Below, piece after piece: positions 1 to 12,716 of a stretch of 64,000 nt of DNA. The position numbers and the translations under genes were made by a program. The stretch's first letter is position 1. Every line of letters starts with the position of its first letter. This stretch comes from Alligator mississippiensis. Taxonomy: Eukaryota; Chordata; Crocodylia; Alligatoridae. A model generated the notes under the pieces. It was not told the origin of the DNA. It did no database searches and saw nothing but the letters and a program-made list of their open reading frames with translations. The stretch covers positions 114,584,162 to 114,648,161 of the forward strand of contig NC_081824.1 of NCBI RefSeq assembly GCF_030867095.1. The letters are read 5' to 3'.

Positions 1-139
1 TTTGCTGTCCCTGGATGTTTGCTCCCTGGTGGCTTATATAAGTTCTCAAGGCTGCAACTTAAACCCTAGGAAGTTGTGCCAGAATGTCTAAGGAGCTAGA
101 TAATGATAAGTATTCTGAAAAATCAAGTCCTAGACGCCT

Positions 140-260
140 CAAATTGAGCCTACAAATTACTGGGTTTTGATCTTTATCTCCTGTACCTCAGCTGCCCATC
201 TGCATCATGGGGATAATAACACATCTTGTGAAGGTAAATTAATTTATGTTTGTTGCAAAC
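140..260 (+). mobile_element. MIR/CORE-SINE relic
   Basis: Contains 'ctgcccatctgcatcatggg' followed by gataataacac, the MIR-type 'cctcagttt...catctgtaaaatggggataataa' phrase, decayed. Confidence 0.45.
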
Positions 261-1501
261 CCCTCAGGCTCAGGATCTCAAAGGTATGTAGGCACTGCTC
301 TCCCATACCTGGTTCTCAAATACGATAGTCATGAGCACCAAAGAGAAGCCCATGAGGAAATTTTGCATATTCAACTCAGGGGCTGAAGAGTGTACAGTAA
401 ATAAGCCATGAGGATGACACACTGAAGAATGAGGAGAATGCAAAATATGGAATAGCTGCTCTTTAGGTGAGCACAGATTTTCTTGTCTATTTAATGAGGA
501 GCAGGGATCCATCTGGAATGATGTCATACAGCACATATATAACAGACCAAAGTAAGGTTGCAGAGATATCTTAATTTTGGCATTTTACAACTACTGAATG
601 CTTAGTTTTGTAACCTTCATAATGTTCTTTTAATATAGCTATTGTGTATTTTAAATGCTTTCTTTTGTTTATGTAATTTAATAGCCAGTTTCAGTCTCTG
701 TAAGCCATACATTTAACCAGAATGTAAATGTATGTAAAAAAACAGGAATGTATGTAAATGTATGTAAAAAAACAGGAATACAGTACTACAGACATGTTAC
801 TTACCATGTAAATATTTACTCAAACTTTGCAAAATTATCTGTATGAATATAAAATTTCACTGAGAATTTTCCCACTGAAGCTTTCCTTCTCAAGGGGAAA
901 TTTGTTGCAGCAGTGCTCCCTCTAGTGACCTTTCTTAAATTAGCAAAATGTATTTTGCAGCTTTTCTTCCTATGTTATGGTTTGACAATTGTGACAAGAC
1001 ACCCCCCCCACAACTGTAGATAACAGCATTAAAGAACTGAATGAAAAAATCTATTCTGATACATTAGCTAGCTTTATTGATGCAAAAGAATGGTTAGGTG
1101 TGAAAAGTGCTCCATGAAGAAATTGCCCAACAAATTCAAGATGAAAGCCTTTGTAAATCCTCTTTTGCTACCTGAAGTACTAAATAATATAGCTCACAAT
1201 TAAAACCCACCATTTTTTCCCATTTTTGTCTTGTCTTGTCTTGTCTTGTCTTGTCTTTTGTCCTGCAAGGAAGATAGCTTGTTTCTTAGTAAAGAATGAA
1301 GGGGCCTGGAAGTCCATTGGCTTTGATGTTATTTTATGTTAATCAACTAAGACTCATTTACATTTAGGTATTTCATACAAAGGGGAAGTTGTATTAAGCA
1401 AGGCGTATTAAGAGGAACTCACCTTTAAATGTCCTGTAACCTAGTGATTTGGGCACTTTGCTGGGTAGAGGGACACTTGAGTTAAAATCTTTGCTCTCAA
1501 A

Positions 1502-1757
1502 CAGTGGCTCTCAAACTTTGTAGACATGAGGCACCCCTTGATAGATTCAAGATACCCCTCAATAAACTCAAAGTTTAGAAAATGCCAGTTCTCAGTTTTG
1601 ATTTTTTTTTTACTGCAGAAATATAATAGAGCAATTTCTTTCTGTTGCAAAGAATGCAGTAAAATCAGAACAGATCAAAATTATTTTAACACGATGGATT
1701 CCTGCATGAAAACTCTGGGTTTCTAGGCTACCATGGTGCACTGCTTGAGAATCACTG
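1502..1757. mobile_element. hAT-type MITE
   Basis: Starts cagtggctctcaaac and ends with the inverse of cagtgattctcaag. The flanking 8-mers ctctcaaa and ctgtaaaa match at 6 of 8 positions, as expected for an aged hAT target duplication. A diverged relative lies at 23567-23790. Confidence 0.65.
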
Positions 1758-3044
1758 CTGTAAAACAAGCAGAAGAGGGATTTGAATGTGGGCCACAAAT
1801 TTTGGGAGAGATTTCTAATGACAAAGCAGCACGATAGCTTGGAATCATGATTTTATGTAACAAAATAGAGCTATTGTATACACGGGCAGCATAGCCTCCT
1901 CCTTGCTGCCACTTTTCAGGGGGATTAGGTGTACTGAAAGATTTGGCCCTGAGGGAGTACCTGGTTTTGATTTCTGAAACTGGGGCAAAGCTGGAACTAG
2001 GTGCCAAAGTACTCAGGTAACTGTGCACGTCCTTAGTGGCAAAAATGTGAGTTGACTAACAGAAATGTTGGTCTTGAAGGTCCCTAACTGCCTTCAAAGA
2101 TAGATGGCAGCTGACTAGTAATTTTATGAGCATCAGTGCCACCTAAATATTGGACTTAGCTATGGTGGTTCCTCTGATGAACTGATCAGCTCTGAACTAG
2201 GTCATAGCATCTAACTTTCTCATGGGACCATATGTAAGAACAAAAAGTTGCTAAGTGTTTATCCAGACTTCAATAGAACACAAGCGCCCCGCTTGTGACA
2301 AATGCAATGTTTTGACAACCAAACCAAATACACAAACAAGCAAGATTTGGGTTAAAGAAATTGAAAAGAGCAACATTTTCTCATCATTTATCTGTAAATT
2401 TCTCTCCAAACTGGACCCAAATGAAAACAAAATTAACCTTTAAAGTGGAATTTTGAACTTGGCCTGGGAGATCTTGACTCTGAGAAGAAAAAAAAAAAGG
2501 CCCAGCCTCTATCATTATGAAGGGAACCTTCTGATTGATACAACAATATCTGTCCAAGTCTCTGGAGAGTCAAAAACATCAGCCCCAGGTCTCAGCTTAA
2601 GCCATTTATCTAAGTTAATATTAAAGCATAAAGATGACAGTTTAATTTTTTGGGGGGGTTGGTAATGCAATAAGCAGAACCCAGCATAACAGAATCTCTG
2701 CTGATTTATCTTGCCTAAGGGGACTTCTCCATTGATGAGGAGCAGTGGCAACAGCTTTACAACACTCACCCAGACACAGAGAATTGCCAAGGAGATGTGT
2801 AGCACGGCTGGGGCATCCTTGTGCTCTGCAGCATGTGCTTGAAGCAACTACAATGGTCTCTTGGGGTCATAAACACATTTCAACTAATATCTCCAAAGGC
2901 TTGGGGTTGAGCAAATGCGATTTGTTTACAGTCCAAGAAGATATTCCCCCTCCCCCTGACATTTATAAGAGGGTGTTAGAACTGCTTGCCACCCAGTCCA
3001 GTGAACTCAAGTGGTTGAGGCCAGCAGCACTGGAATTTGCAGAT

Positions 3045-3202
3045 TTCACAGACATTCGGGCTGGAAGGGACCTCGGAAGATCATTGAGTCTAGCCCCCTG
3101 TCCAAGGGGCAGGAAGTCAGCTGGGGTTATAGGATTCCAGCAAGATAAGCATCCAAATTTCTCTTGAAGGAGTTCAAAGTAGGTGCTTAAACCACCTTTG
3201 TT
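3045..3202 (-). mobile_element. Outer CR1, 3' segment (split by a younger CR1)
   Basis: Matches the 3' end of the CR1 at 19441 (acattcgggctggaaggg, gaagatcattgagtc, gcaggaagtcagctgggg). It stops at 'aaaccacctttg', exactly where the inner CR1 begins, and resumes at 4431 with 'ggcaggctattccagacc'. Confidence 0.85.
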
Positions 3203-4430
3203 CATAGATTCGTAGATTCATAGATGTTAGGGTCGGAAGGGACCTCAATAGATCATTGAGTCCGACCCCCTGCATAAGCAGGAAAGAGTGCTGGGTCTAG
3301 ATGACCCCAGCTAGATACTCATCTAACCTCCTCTTGAAGTCCCCCAGGGTAGGGGAGAGCACCACCTCCCTTGGGAGCCCGTTCCAGACCTTGGCCACTC
3401 GAACTGTGAAGAAGTTCTTCCTAATGTCCAATCTAAATCTGCTCTCTGCTAGCTTGTGGCCATTATTTCTTGTAACCCCTGGGGGCGCCTTGGTGAATAA
3501 ATACTCACCAATTCCCTTCTGTGCCCCCGTGATGAACTTATAGGCAGCCACAAGGTCGCCTCTCAACCTTCTCTTGCGGAGGCTGAAAAGGTCCAGTTTC
3601 TCTAGTCTCTCCTCGTAGGGCTTGGTCTGTAGGCCCTTAACCATACGAGTTGCCCTTCTCTGGACCCTCTCCAGGTTATCCGCATCCTTCTTGAAGTGTG
3701 GCGCCCAGAATTGCACGCAGTACTCCAACTGCGGTCTGACCAGCGCCCGATAGAGGGGAAGTATCACCTCCTTGGACCTATTTGTCATGCATCTGCTGAT
3801 GCACGATAAAGTGCCATTAGCTTTTCTGATGGCTTCGTCACACTGCCGACTCATGTTCATCTTGGAGTCCACTAGGACTCCAAGATCCCTTTCCACCTCT
3901 GTGCCACCCAGCAGGTCATTCCCTAGGCTGTAGGTGTGCTGGACATTTTTCCTCCCTAGGTGCAGCACTTTGCATTTCTCCTTGTTGAACTGCATCCTGT
4001 TGTTTTCTGCCCACTTGTCCAACCTGTCCGGGTCTGCTTGCAGCTGTTTCCTGCCCTCGGGCGTGTCCACTTCTCCCCATAGCTTTGTGTCATCCACAAA
4101 CTTGGACAGAGTACACTTCACTCCCTCGTCCAAATCGCTGATGAAGACATTAAAGAGTATCGGTCCAAGGACCGAGCCCTGCGGGACCCCACTGCCCACA
4201 CCCTTCCAGGTCGAAACTGACCCTTCTACCACGACTCTCTGGGTGCGACCCTCCAGCCAATTGGCCACTCACCGGACTGTGTAGGCATCCAAGTCACAGC
4301 CTCTTAACTTGTTCACCAGTATGGGGTGGGATACCGTATCGAAGGCCTTCCTGAAGTCTAAGTATACGACATCCACCCCTCCTCCTGTGTCCAGGCATTT
4401 TGTAACCTGGTCATAAAGCCTGCAAACCTG
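3203..4430 (-). mobile_element. Inner CR1 LINE, 5'-truncated, ORF2 reverse transcriptase
   Basis: The 3' tail is a short repeat (attcatagattcgtagattc) at 3203-3225, on the left because the element points left. The coding part, about 4430 to 3297, gives the C-terminal half of the CR1 reverse transcriptase with GVPQGSVLGPILFNVFISDL, FVDDTKLWG (catalytic FADD changed to FVDD) and LVRPQLEYCVQFWAP. A TGA at 4269-4271 interrupts the frame where the right-edge copy's family has tryptophan. It closely resembles the copy at 63018-64000. The endonuclease and N-terminal RT are missing, so the copy is dead. Confidence 0.93.
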
Positions 4431-4755
4431 TTGGCAGGCTATTCCAGACCTTGGGGACTCAGACAGTAAAGAAATTCTTCCTTATGTCCAGCCTACAGTC
4501 TTGCAGTAGTTTATAACCATTCAACCTTGTCATCCCCTGGGGTGCTCTGGTGAACAATCGTTCTCCCAGATACTGGTGGTCACCCCTGATAAACTTACAG
4601 GCGGCCACCAGATTGCCCCTGAGCCTGTGCTCTTCCAGGCTAAAGAGTCCCATAGCTCTCAGCCTGTTGTCATAAGGTCTGTTTTCCTGATCTCTGATCA
4701 CACGCATGGCTCTTCTCTGTACTCTATCAATGGGATAGAGGGATCTCCCCACATT
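4431..4755 (-). mobile_element. Outer CR1, interior segment (continuation of 3045-3202)
   Basis: Encodes on the minus strand RVQRRAMRVIRDQENRPYDN and then LFSLEEHRLRGNLVAACKF and RLDIRKNFFTV, the C-terminal CR1 ORF2 region. It is the same subfamily as 19441-21449. It ends at about 4755, where the adjacent MITE starts. Confidence 0.88.
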
Positions 4756-5141
4756 GGGCATGTGTAGATGAAACAGGGGCCCCAAATTGAAGTGGTGGGT
4801 TTTAAAAAACACCCAGGTGACATCCACCCACAGTCACCTGGCTTAGGTGGTCCCAGGGGGCACCGCAGCTGCAGAGGGAAGCACCGGGTCCTATCACAGA
4901 TCAGGCAGGCAGGTTCCGGGCTGTAGGGCAGCAAACTAAACCTCCTTGAAGGAGTTTTAGTTTACTGCACCCCAAGTCATTTACGGCACATTACGCCACC
5001 GAGTTTCCTACAGTGGCTGGAATTAATGCACAATATGTTGCCAAGGTGTGCAAACACCAACACCATTGAAGCAGTGCAAAAGCATTTATCCCGCTTTAAA
5101 GTGTTGTGCACACACACCTCTCATTTCATCTATGCAAGGCC
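4756..5141. mobile_element. MITE with TIRs and ATT target duplication
   Basis: Ends are gggcatgtgtagatgaaaca at the left and the inverse of ggccttgcatagatgaaat at the right, flanked by ATT on both sides. A central imperfect palindrome (gcaaactaaa ... tttagtttactgc, 4930-4967) is visible. No coding capacity. Confidence 0.65.
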
Positions 5142-8100
5142 ATTGTCTGTAATGCCTGGCAAAGCTGCTAGGAATTGAGTATAGTGACTCCTTTCAAGTT
5201 GACTTCTTCTGGGCAGGCTGAAGGTCTTGTGGATTAGATTTTGATGACTGTGTCATTTAAAATTTCATGTGATAATGCACTGCATAAAGCTATATTATGG
5301 TAATGCCACCTATCTCCCACAGTAGGGATGGAAACCAGAACCTTCAGCACCATAAGATGGACCTCTATCTAGTGAAGTAAATTTGATAGTTACTGTTAGC
5401 ATTTGGAGGATCTTTTTCTCTAAAGATAGAGGCACGGAAAAAGAGTGCAACGCACATTTTGCCTCTGCAATACACATTTTCCCTCTGCATTGTATATACA
5501 TCCGTAAAAAAGGAGGGAGGTGCTGCTTCAGAATAACTGAATAATAATACAAATGAATAAAATAGAATCCAAGGAGAGTTTTAGAGAATTAATATCTTGC
5601 TGCAAAATTTCCTGTTTTGCAGATTTGGTGAATTATTTTGTCATTTCATGTTTTGAGGCCAACATTATTTCTAGCTGATCCAAATTCCTGCTCACTTAAG
5701 AAATATATCTGGCATGCAGGCACTGTTGGATGCAAAATCAGTAAAGGTAGGCAGCCAGCAGCCCTGGAAGCTATACTGCCATAGAAGAAGCTGTCGGGTA
5801 GTACTAGGAGGCCCAATAATTCCCTCCCTTCAGGCTATGTGCCATTACCTCCATAATACTCCCAGTCCCTCTGTAGATGATGAGTCGAGGTGAGCTCTAC
5901 AGTATATAGGATTGGGTATAGTCACTGATGCATTTCTACTTGTTTTGTAAAAAAAAGGGGGGAACAAAAAGGATCATACGCAAGCTATGTTGAGAGAATA
6001 CAAATCCTGTGACAGGGCACTAAAAAAATGCATTTATATGTTGGTTTATCCTAGAGATGTTAGAGGCCTGATCTGAGCCCACAAAAGTCAATGGAAGTAT
6101 TTCCATTAACTTCAGCCAAATTGGATTGGACCCTAGGACAATCTTTCCTTTAACCAAGTGTATTTCTCTTGATCTTTTCTGGTACAAGCAGAACGTTCTT
6201 CCAAAGTAGTTTCAGTGTGTGAAGTATGAGCGTCCTGCAGCAACATGAGATCATGGCATGACCATAATAGCATTATTCAATGTCACAGCTTTTTAACAAC
6301 AATTCTGACAATTAAAAATATCAGAAAATGGCATGCTGTTTATTTCCTTTTCTTGTGTGAGGAAGTGGATCTTCTAGTGTAGCAGGGTAGAATACAGCAG
6401 AGTAGCAGGGTCAGGTTACATCAGAGTCTATGCTTCAAAATAAATTAAGTTTCATGCTTCGTCCTTGGGTCTGCCCAAGTTGGATAAGTTTCTGGTTATG
6501 AAGATAGGATTGGGTAAATTGGGTAAGTTTCTGGTTATGAAGATAGGATTGAAAACATGACCATGCAGGAGTTATCGCAGTGGTGTTTGACTCAGGTAGC
6601 AGCTACTTTGGTAAGAAATGTCCACATGTGTCAAAGAAGACAGCTCCAAACCCTGCTGTTCTCTGGAGCCCCTGCACAGGTACAGAGTTCAGCTCAGTCA
6701 CCCAAGGAGATAGGTTCCCTGCTATGTATACCATCACCTATCATCTGTCTTTCCTATGTCTTCTGGGGCAGATGGGAATTACTGCTGCTTCTGGGGCCCT
6801 TCTACTGCTTGTTGGGAATTTGAAAGGGCTCCTAAATTTTACTTTTGTCTCTCTGTAAAGAGAAGGGCCCCCAAACTGGTGTCTGCACATTGCTTGTTTG
6901 CTACTTGCCTGAGAGAAGAGTTATCCCCTCTACTGACTGTACAAGGAATGAAACCTGCTCAAAGAGAAATGGTATCGATTATTCCATAAACAAAGCAAAC
7001 AGTGGTTGGCCCATGTCACTCCCAGATGTGCATGGAGGAAAAGCCACTGCATTGAACCTGAGGCATGGAATCTCTTGCTGAGTGTGCATATTGAATTGAT
7101 TTACTCCAGCCCTCCTTGCTATAAAGAAAGGCATGTTTGGATGCTAGAGACTGTCAATTGCTCTTGAATTCAGCCCCATGATTAATGTAGATTAGTCCTA
7201 GTTGTGTCATACGAATAAGTTTCATACTGTAGGTTCATAGTTCCTGCCATGGACAACAGTCCACTTTGGGATGTTTGTCAACTAAGAAAATGTTTACAGT
7301 TGCAGAAAGTCCACAAGCTTTTAAACTCTGGACAATAAAAGTGATGTGATATGACTGGCTGTCATAAATGCAGGAACTCTGTAGGAAAGTAGTTTTCAGT
7401 ATCATAGAGAAAAGAATAACATTGGTTGCCAAATAGGAAGCTTAAAACTCTTCCTTTTGTTGATGATGCCCTGGTACTCAAAAGAGAAAGGGTGAATCTT
7501 GTCTGGACTGTGACCTTTTACTTACTCCTTCTGGGCCTCTGTTCTACATCTAAATTGCAGATGATCATTTTTTCAAGGGAAGTACACACCAGTAGCTGTG
7601 AGGTGTTCAGATATAAAGAGGATAAACTAAAAAAAATAGCTGCAGAAATGTATGTGAAGATGGCAAATTGTTCCAACAGCTGCCTGTTCTCACATGTTTA
7701 GGGGTTTTCATATTCATTCAAGTGTTTTACTTGGGGCCAGATGGGGCAAAATGAAAGGATGCCAAAGTAATGTATGCCTGACTGAAGATATGAGGGAAGA
7801 GTTGGAAATAATACCAACCTTAGCTTGACTATCTAGCAGAAAGTCTACAGCCCAGCATTGGGCATGGAGGAGATTGGTGTTCCTGCAGGAGCAGACATAT
7901 ATATTGCAGAAGCTAGTGGATCTCCACAAACTTGGACCACAAAACACCATATACTGTGCCTGGTGTTAGGAGTGGGGTGCTAGAAAGGCTGACAGATGTT
8001 CCATTACTGAACACATGGTATCTTTAGTGGAGGGAAATGAATCATTAGAGGATGCTGGAGACTGGATGCTATTCCATGGGCAGAAACAAAAATTCTCTAA

Positions 8101-8585
8101 AGCCAATTCACATGACACTTTCAAGGGAAGATATTCAGAGTTCTCAATTTGCTTTGAATTAATTTTATTTGTTTCCCTATTCCCAGCACAGTGCCTGTGA
8201 TAGACCAGAGCTTCAAGATCCCAAACTATCTAAGGCCCATCCTAAAGATGTCATATCTAGCACATTTACAACAAAACTAGACATGAAAAGTGGGAGCTGT
8301 GTGGATACCTCACAATAACCATTAATGTGAGTTGTTACCAAAAAGGTATAATCCAATATAAGACAATATTAAGGAGTATTGTTGTTATGAAATCAGCTGA
8401 ACCTCACTGTCCATTCTCATTCTTGAGTGGACACAATTCAAGTCTTGGGCTTCTTTTCCTTATTATCTCTTTTGGATATGGAATTTTGCCTTTTTTCCAG
8501 GCCTTAATTATGCTGCCTCATCTATGATGACTGCTAATCTCATGCAAGTCCAGCTGGGTTTTGGGCACTTAATTTCCTTCCTTCT
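5142..8585. other. Non-coding DNA, no gene recognised
   Basis: Unique, AT-rich sequence. A two-copy tandem duplication with a 39-bp period lies at 6485-6551. A 91-codon frame at 7426-7701 has a faint reverse-transcriptase look (FVDDALVL ... MIIFSR), but no other domain supports it. Confidence 0.6.
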
Positions 8586-8841
8586 GGGCACATCTACACA
8601 TTCATTAATGTGCTGTGGTTACTGTGCATTTAGTGTAGTACTTCCTTAATGAAGTACTAACTGAATGTGTAGTAACTACATTTACTGCGCAGTAGCACAG
8701 GCACATGGTTTTTTAGTGATGTTTACTGTGCAGTAGCCTAATAACACTGCACAGTAGCTTATTAGCATAGTTTCTGACTGGCAAACTACTGCACAGTGTT
8801 ATTAGGCTACTGTGCAGTAAGTGTCTCATGGAGACGTGCCC
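8586..8841. mobile_element. Palindromic MITE with TCT target duplication
   Basis: TIRs gggcacatctacaca and gggcacgtctccatgaga (inverse at the right end), flanked by TCT on both sides. The interior is made of inverted 'actgcacagta' motifs and can fold back on itself nearly completely. Similar elements lie at 40512-40788 and 60200-60455. Confidence 0.75.
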
Positions 8842-9300
8842 TCTGGAACCTGTACTAGCACTCTTCTTAAAACAAAGGATTTTTATTTAGCAAAGCAAAA
8901 CAAAACAAAACAAAACAAAAACCCTTGAATAGTCTGGACACACACAGTTAGAGTTTGGTTACACAGCACAATACAGTGCCCTGCACAAACGAACTGCTTG
9001 AGATCTCAGAAGTCTAGCTACAATAGTCCAGAGCTCTGATCTGGCTAAAAAACAAGGTATGTTTGCCTGGCCAGATTGCTGGGCTGATGCAGCTTACTCT
9101 GTCTCCAGTTCTTGAGCTAGTTTCAGCATCTTTGCCTGGGACTGTGCTGTGCCATGTAGAAATAGTCTTAATATTAAACTTCATTGCTAGTCAATTTAGA
9201 CCTTCCTCTTCTGTCTCTGTGTAAATCAACTAAACTCACTTTCCAGGGGAAAGCTATGCCTATGCTGGTTAAATTGTAAAACTAAAAATGTTTATATTCA
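8842..9300. other. Non-coding DNA with a (CAAAA)n microsatellite
   Basis: Five to six CAAAA units at about 8893-8921. Nothing else recognised. Confidence 0.6.
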
Positions 9301-9990
9301 CTAGGGGTACACTGATAAAGATTTTTTTGGCCCGTACCGATGGCCAATTATTGACCAACCATATCAGCTGATATCAATGCGATTGCCGATATGCAGCCCA
9401 TCAGCTTGGAGAGCAGCACCTACCTGGTAAATCTGTTTGTGGGGGGGAAGTGGAATGGGAGAGGGACATCAAGGCCCCCATGATGAGGGAGAGTGTGTGG
9501 CTGGGGCTGGGGCAAGGGCAGGCAATGCACAGCTGGGGTGTGGGACAGATATGTGGCTCATCCAGGGGGCACGGGGGGCCAGTTTCTGCTGCTGCACACA
9601 CCCCAGGAGGAGGCATGGAGGGCACATGCCCTCTGGATCTGTGCATGAGGTAAGGGCAGGCTGATGCTGTGGGCTGGAGCCAGAGGCTGAATTGGGCTCT
9701 TCCTGGCAGCTGTGCTTGGGCTGGGCTGGGCTGGGCAGGGTGGGTGGTGATGGCACTGGGAGGGGGGCTATGGAAGATTTTAGGGTGGCTCTACCCCCCC
9801 CCGCCATAGCTCTCTTCCTAGTGCCACCACCGCCACCCACCCCATCCCACCCACCCCAAGCATAGTTCCAGCCCAGCCCCCCCAGGAAGAGCCCAGTGCT
9901 GTCCCCAGGTCCAGCCTACAGCGGGCAGTGTGCCCTCACCCCGTGCATACAGGTGCACAGGGTGCCTGTGTAGCAGAAGACCACCTCTGT
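9301..9990. mobile_element. GC-rich hAT-like element (one end recognised)
   Basis: The left end 'ctaggggtacactgataaag' followed by ccgatggccaattattgacc and gatatcaatgcgattgccg resembles hAT ends with repeating 'ccgatatcggc' phrases. The interior is a GC-rich, ggctggg-rich stretch. I could not find the matching right end, so the extent is approximate. Confidence 0.45.
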
Positions 9991-10011
9991 TTCTCCCCAA
10001 AAACTCTGCTC

Positions 10012-10900
10012 TGTGACAATTTGGTTAGTATGGGCCCAGCAGAGGAAACACACCCTATCCTATCTCTTTATGTAGCCCGAGTTGGATACATTCCTGAGGG
10101 AGGGGGGAAACCTGCTCCCTCTGCCTACGTGACTGGCATCACATACTTGGGTGAGGGGCTTGTGCTCCCTGGTGGGCTAGAGACTGCTAATCTGCCCAGC
10201 AACCAGTGACACATTTCAAATTGGTTGGCTGGCAGCCAGCAGGTGCTGGCCTCCATTGGACCAGGTAAATGAGGTCATAAGGGTTATATAAGTTAAGGAC
10301 TGACCAGGAGGAGGAGGAGTAGCCATGATGAAAACTCAGAGAGAAGAGATGGAGCATCTGAAACTTGCTCTTTCTGGAAATTCATGATCAAGGAACTGCC
10401 TGCCTCCAGAAGGAATCTCAACCTGCCCCTGGATGATACTTGTAAGTAAGCTACCTGAGATCTAGCTAGATATATAGCTTGCAGTAACTCAGATGCATGA
10501 TCAAAGGCTACCCCAGCCACCCTGTTTGCTCTATGGGATTTCTCTGATACTACTCAACTCTGTACCCTATTTCAACCCTACTCCTTGTAACCAATAAAGT
10601 TCTCCTTTGTACCTAGTGTGGGAGACTTTTTGGGAGTGGGTCTAGATTATGCCTTGGGGTCCCCTTGGGTCAGCTGACTTAGGAAGACCACTACTTGTGC
10701 TTCCGACTGAGGGAAGCATCCCAAGTTCTTGAAGTGAGGCAAGTATCCTCAAGGGCTACTAGGCCTGTGTTTCCCAGGGGGCACTGTGCCAGAATCAAGC
10801 CCATCCCTGGATGGTGGGAGCAATACACCCAGCCTAGTGGGTGTGTTCCAGGAAGGGGGGTTGGCCAGATATGAGGCACCCCCAGGGAGGCACTCAAAGC
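10012..10900 (+). mobile_element. Possible solo LTR of an endogenous retrovirus-like element
   Basis: Starts TGTGAC. Inside are CCAAT-type boxes around 10220-10260, a TATATAAG box at 10285-10292, and AATAAA at 10593-10598 followed by a GT-rich tract. This is the promoter/poly(A) layout of an LTR. The right end is not clear and no gag, pol or env is seen. An unrelated promoter-like repeat remains possible. Confidence 0.4.
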
Positions 10901-12716
10901 CTAGAAAGTGGTCAGGCGCAGTGAGGTGGGTGGCTCAGCGCAGGAGCACCCCCTACTGACCTGCCCCAGCCTGTCCCAGGGGTGCACACAGAGGTGGGAG
11001 CACACCCCTGCCCTGTGCATAAGCTGTGGATCCACCCCGCACCCTGCCCCACCCCACCTGTGCAGCACCAAGCCCTGCCCCACTACCTCTTTCACCTCAG
11101 GGGGCCTTGATCTGTGAAAGTGAAAATTTCTCACTCTGTGGAATTCAGCGTGGAAGAAGTACAAGGCCAGCAACTCACTGAAGTAAACTAATTCAGGGTC
11201 CTCATAGTCCTGACTCATAATGCTGTGGAGAAAGAGACAAGATTCCCTTCTCTTCCCACTTGGAGTCACCACACCAGTGCAGAACCTCAGGAGTGGCTCC
11301 ACCAAAAGACACACTTTAAAAATCTATAGAAATTTGGCAACACAGTCTCTATGTCAACACAGCAAACAAATGCACTGGTCCACTGTAACAAGATATGGAA
11401 ATTTCAGTCAACACAAAACATTTGCTTCTGGTCAAGTGATAGCTGAAGTGCTGGTTGGGGGTCTCCATAGTATGAGTATGACTGAACCTAGATACCAAAG
11501 GTTCTGTTGCTCCTGAGAAACAATGAAGTCATACTTCTGTAAAAAATCTATTTCTGTGATTTTGGTGAGAACATGTTCATTTCCTTTCCTGCCTTTTTCT
11601 GGTGGAAGCCTTACACGCTGAACTTTCCTTTACTACACTATACATATGTCAATAAAACACTAAATTGAGATGCTTTTTGAGGAAATTTGCAAAGTGGTTT
11701 TTGAAACGCTTTTTAAAAGTGTTTGTAAAAGTCATCATTTTTATGATATGGTGCTACTCTATCAGGTTGGCTGGTGGCTATTAATAGCACCTGCATCTTG
11801 GGTTTTGCATACCATTGCCAAGGGGTAAACTAAGGTGCAAGAAGATTGGGAGCATCATAATTATGATATTTTGCTCATTAAGATCTATTTTATGGAGATG
11901 GGTCCAAAGCATGATGTTTGTATCTGAACTAATCTTAGAATTTCAGACTGATGTTCTGGGTCATGATCAGTTCTGGTTTCAAAACACAGACCTATCTTCT
12001 GAGTAAAGGGCATACAGAGAATCATGGGATTAGAAGGAATTTCAAAGGTCCTCTTTTCTCTTCACACATTCAGGATTTGTTGTTTCTGAACCATCCAAGG
12101 CAGCAACGTATGATCACCACCTAGTTCCTGAGAATTCCTGACATATACCTTTTTGAAATGTTTAGGTTCTCTATCCACAACTGTAAAATCAAGAACAAGT
12201 TGCAGCATACTATATGCATTTTTAGTTTAACAAATGCAGAGAATGCAAAGAGCGCATAGCAACTCCGGTAGAAAAATAATACAGATAGCTATCTTTTCAA
12301 TAATTTTACAACTAACATATGCCATCAGTGTAATTCTTATAAACTACAAAATGAAGTATTTTGGAAAATGCACACCAGCTCAAGAGTAACTGAAGATCAA
12401 CATAGTGCTGAGTTGTTTGACACCAACTTTCATTTAGTGGTTGCATCTAATGTTTCCTGTGCTTTGCAGATGTGCTGTAGAGCAACCAAAAGGTGCCAGT
12501 GCAATCTGAGGAAAGAGACTAAAAAACCATCTGCTGAAATGTAACCCTTTGAAACATTGGAAGAGGTGTGAGCAAGGGGTTGTTGAATTGGAATGCATAG
12601 TACTCACATGTTTAAAGGTTTGAGAATTGCTTTAATCTTGAATTAAGGTGCTATTTTGAGGAATGAGTACAAATTAAGTTAAATCTTAGAACATGTCATA
12701 GCACTTACTACACAGA
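10901..12716. other. Non-coding DNA with a small CR1 relic
   Basis: At about 12013-12180 'agaatcatgggattagaagg' with 'aaaggtcct' resembles an old CR1 3' end on the minus strand. The remainder is unique. Confidence 0.5.

Larger units (their letters stand above)
1..3044. other. AT-rich non-coding DNA apart from the MITE and MIR relic
   Basis: No gene seen. Small features: a two-copy 30-bp tandem repeat at 721-780 (aatgtaaatgtatgtaaaa...) and a (TTGTC)n microsatellite at about 1226-1257. Short open frames here lack conserved motifs. Confidence 0.7.

Noticed and set aside
3297..4268. 323-codon frame as a host gene
   Set aside because: It is the CR1 reverse-transcriptase C-terminal region (VPQGSVLGPILFN, LVRPQLEYC), not a host gene. 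The same holds for the frames at 19541-21371, 47114-47998 and 63108-63944.
9401..10000. Several overlapping Pro/Gly-rich open frames on both strands
   Set aside because: Caused by GC-rich, low-complexity repeat DNA. No domain or conserved motif.
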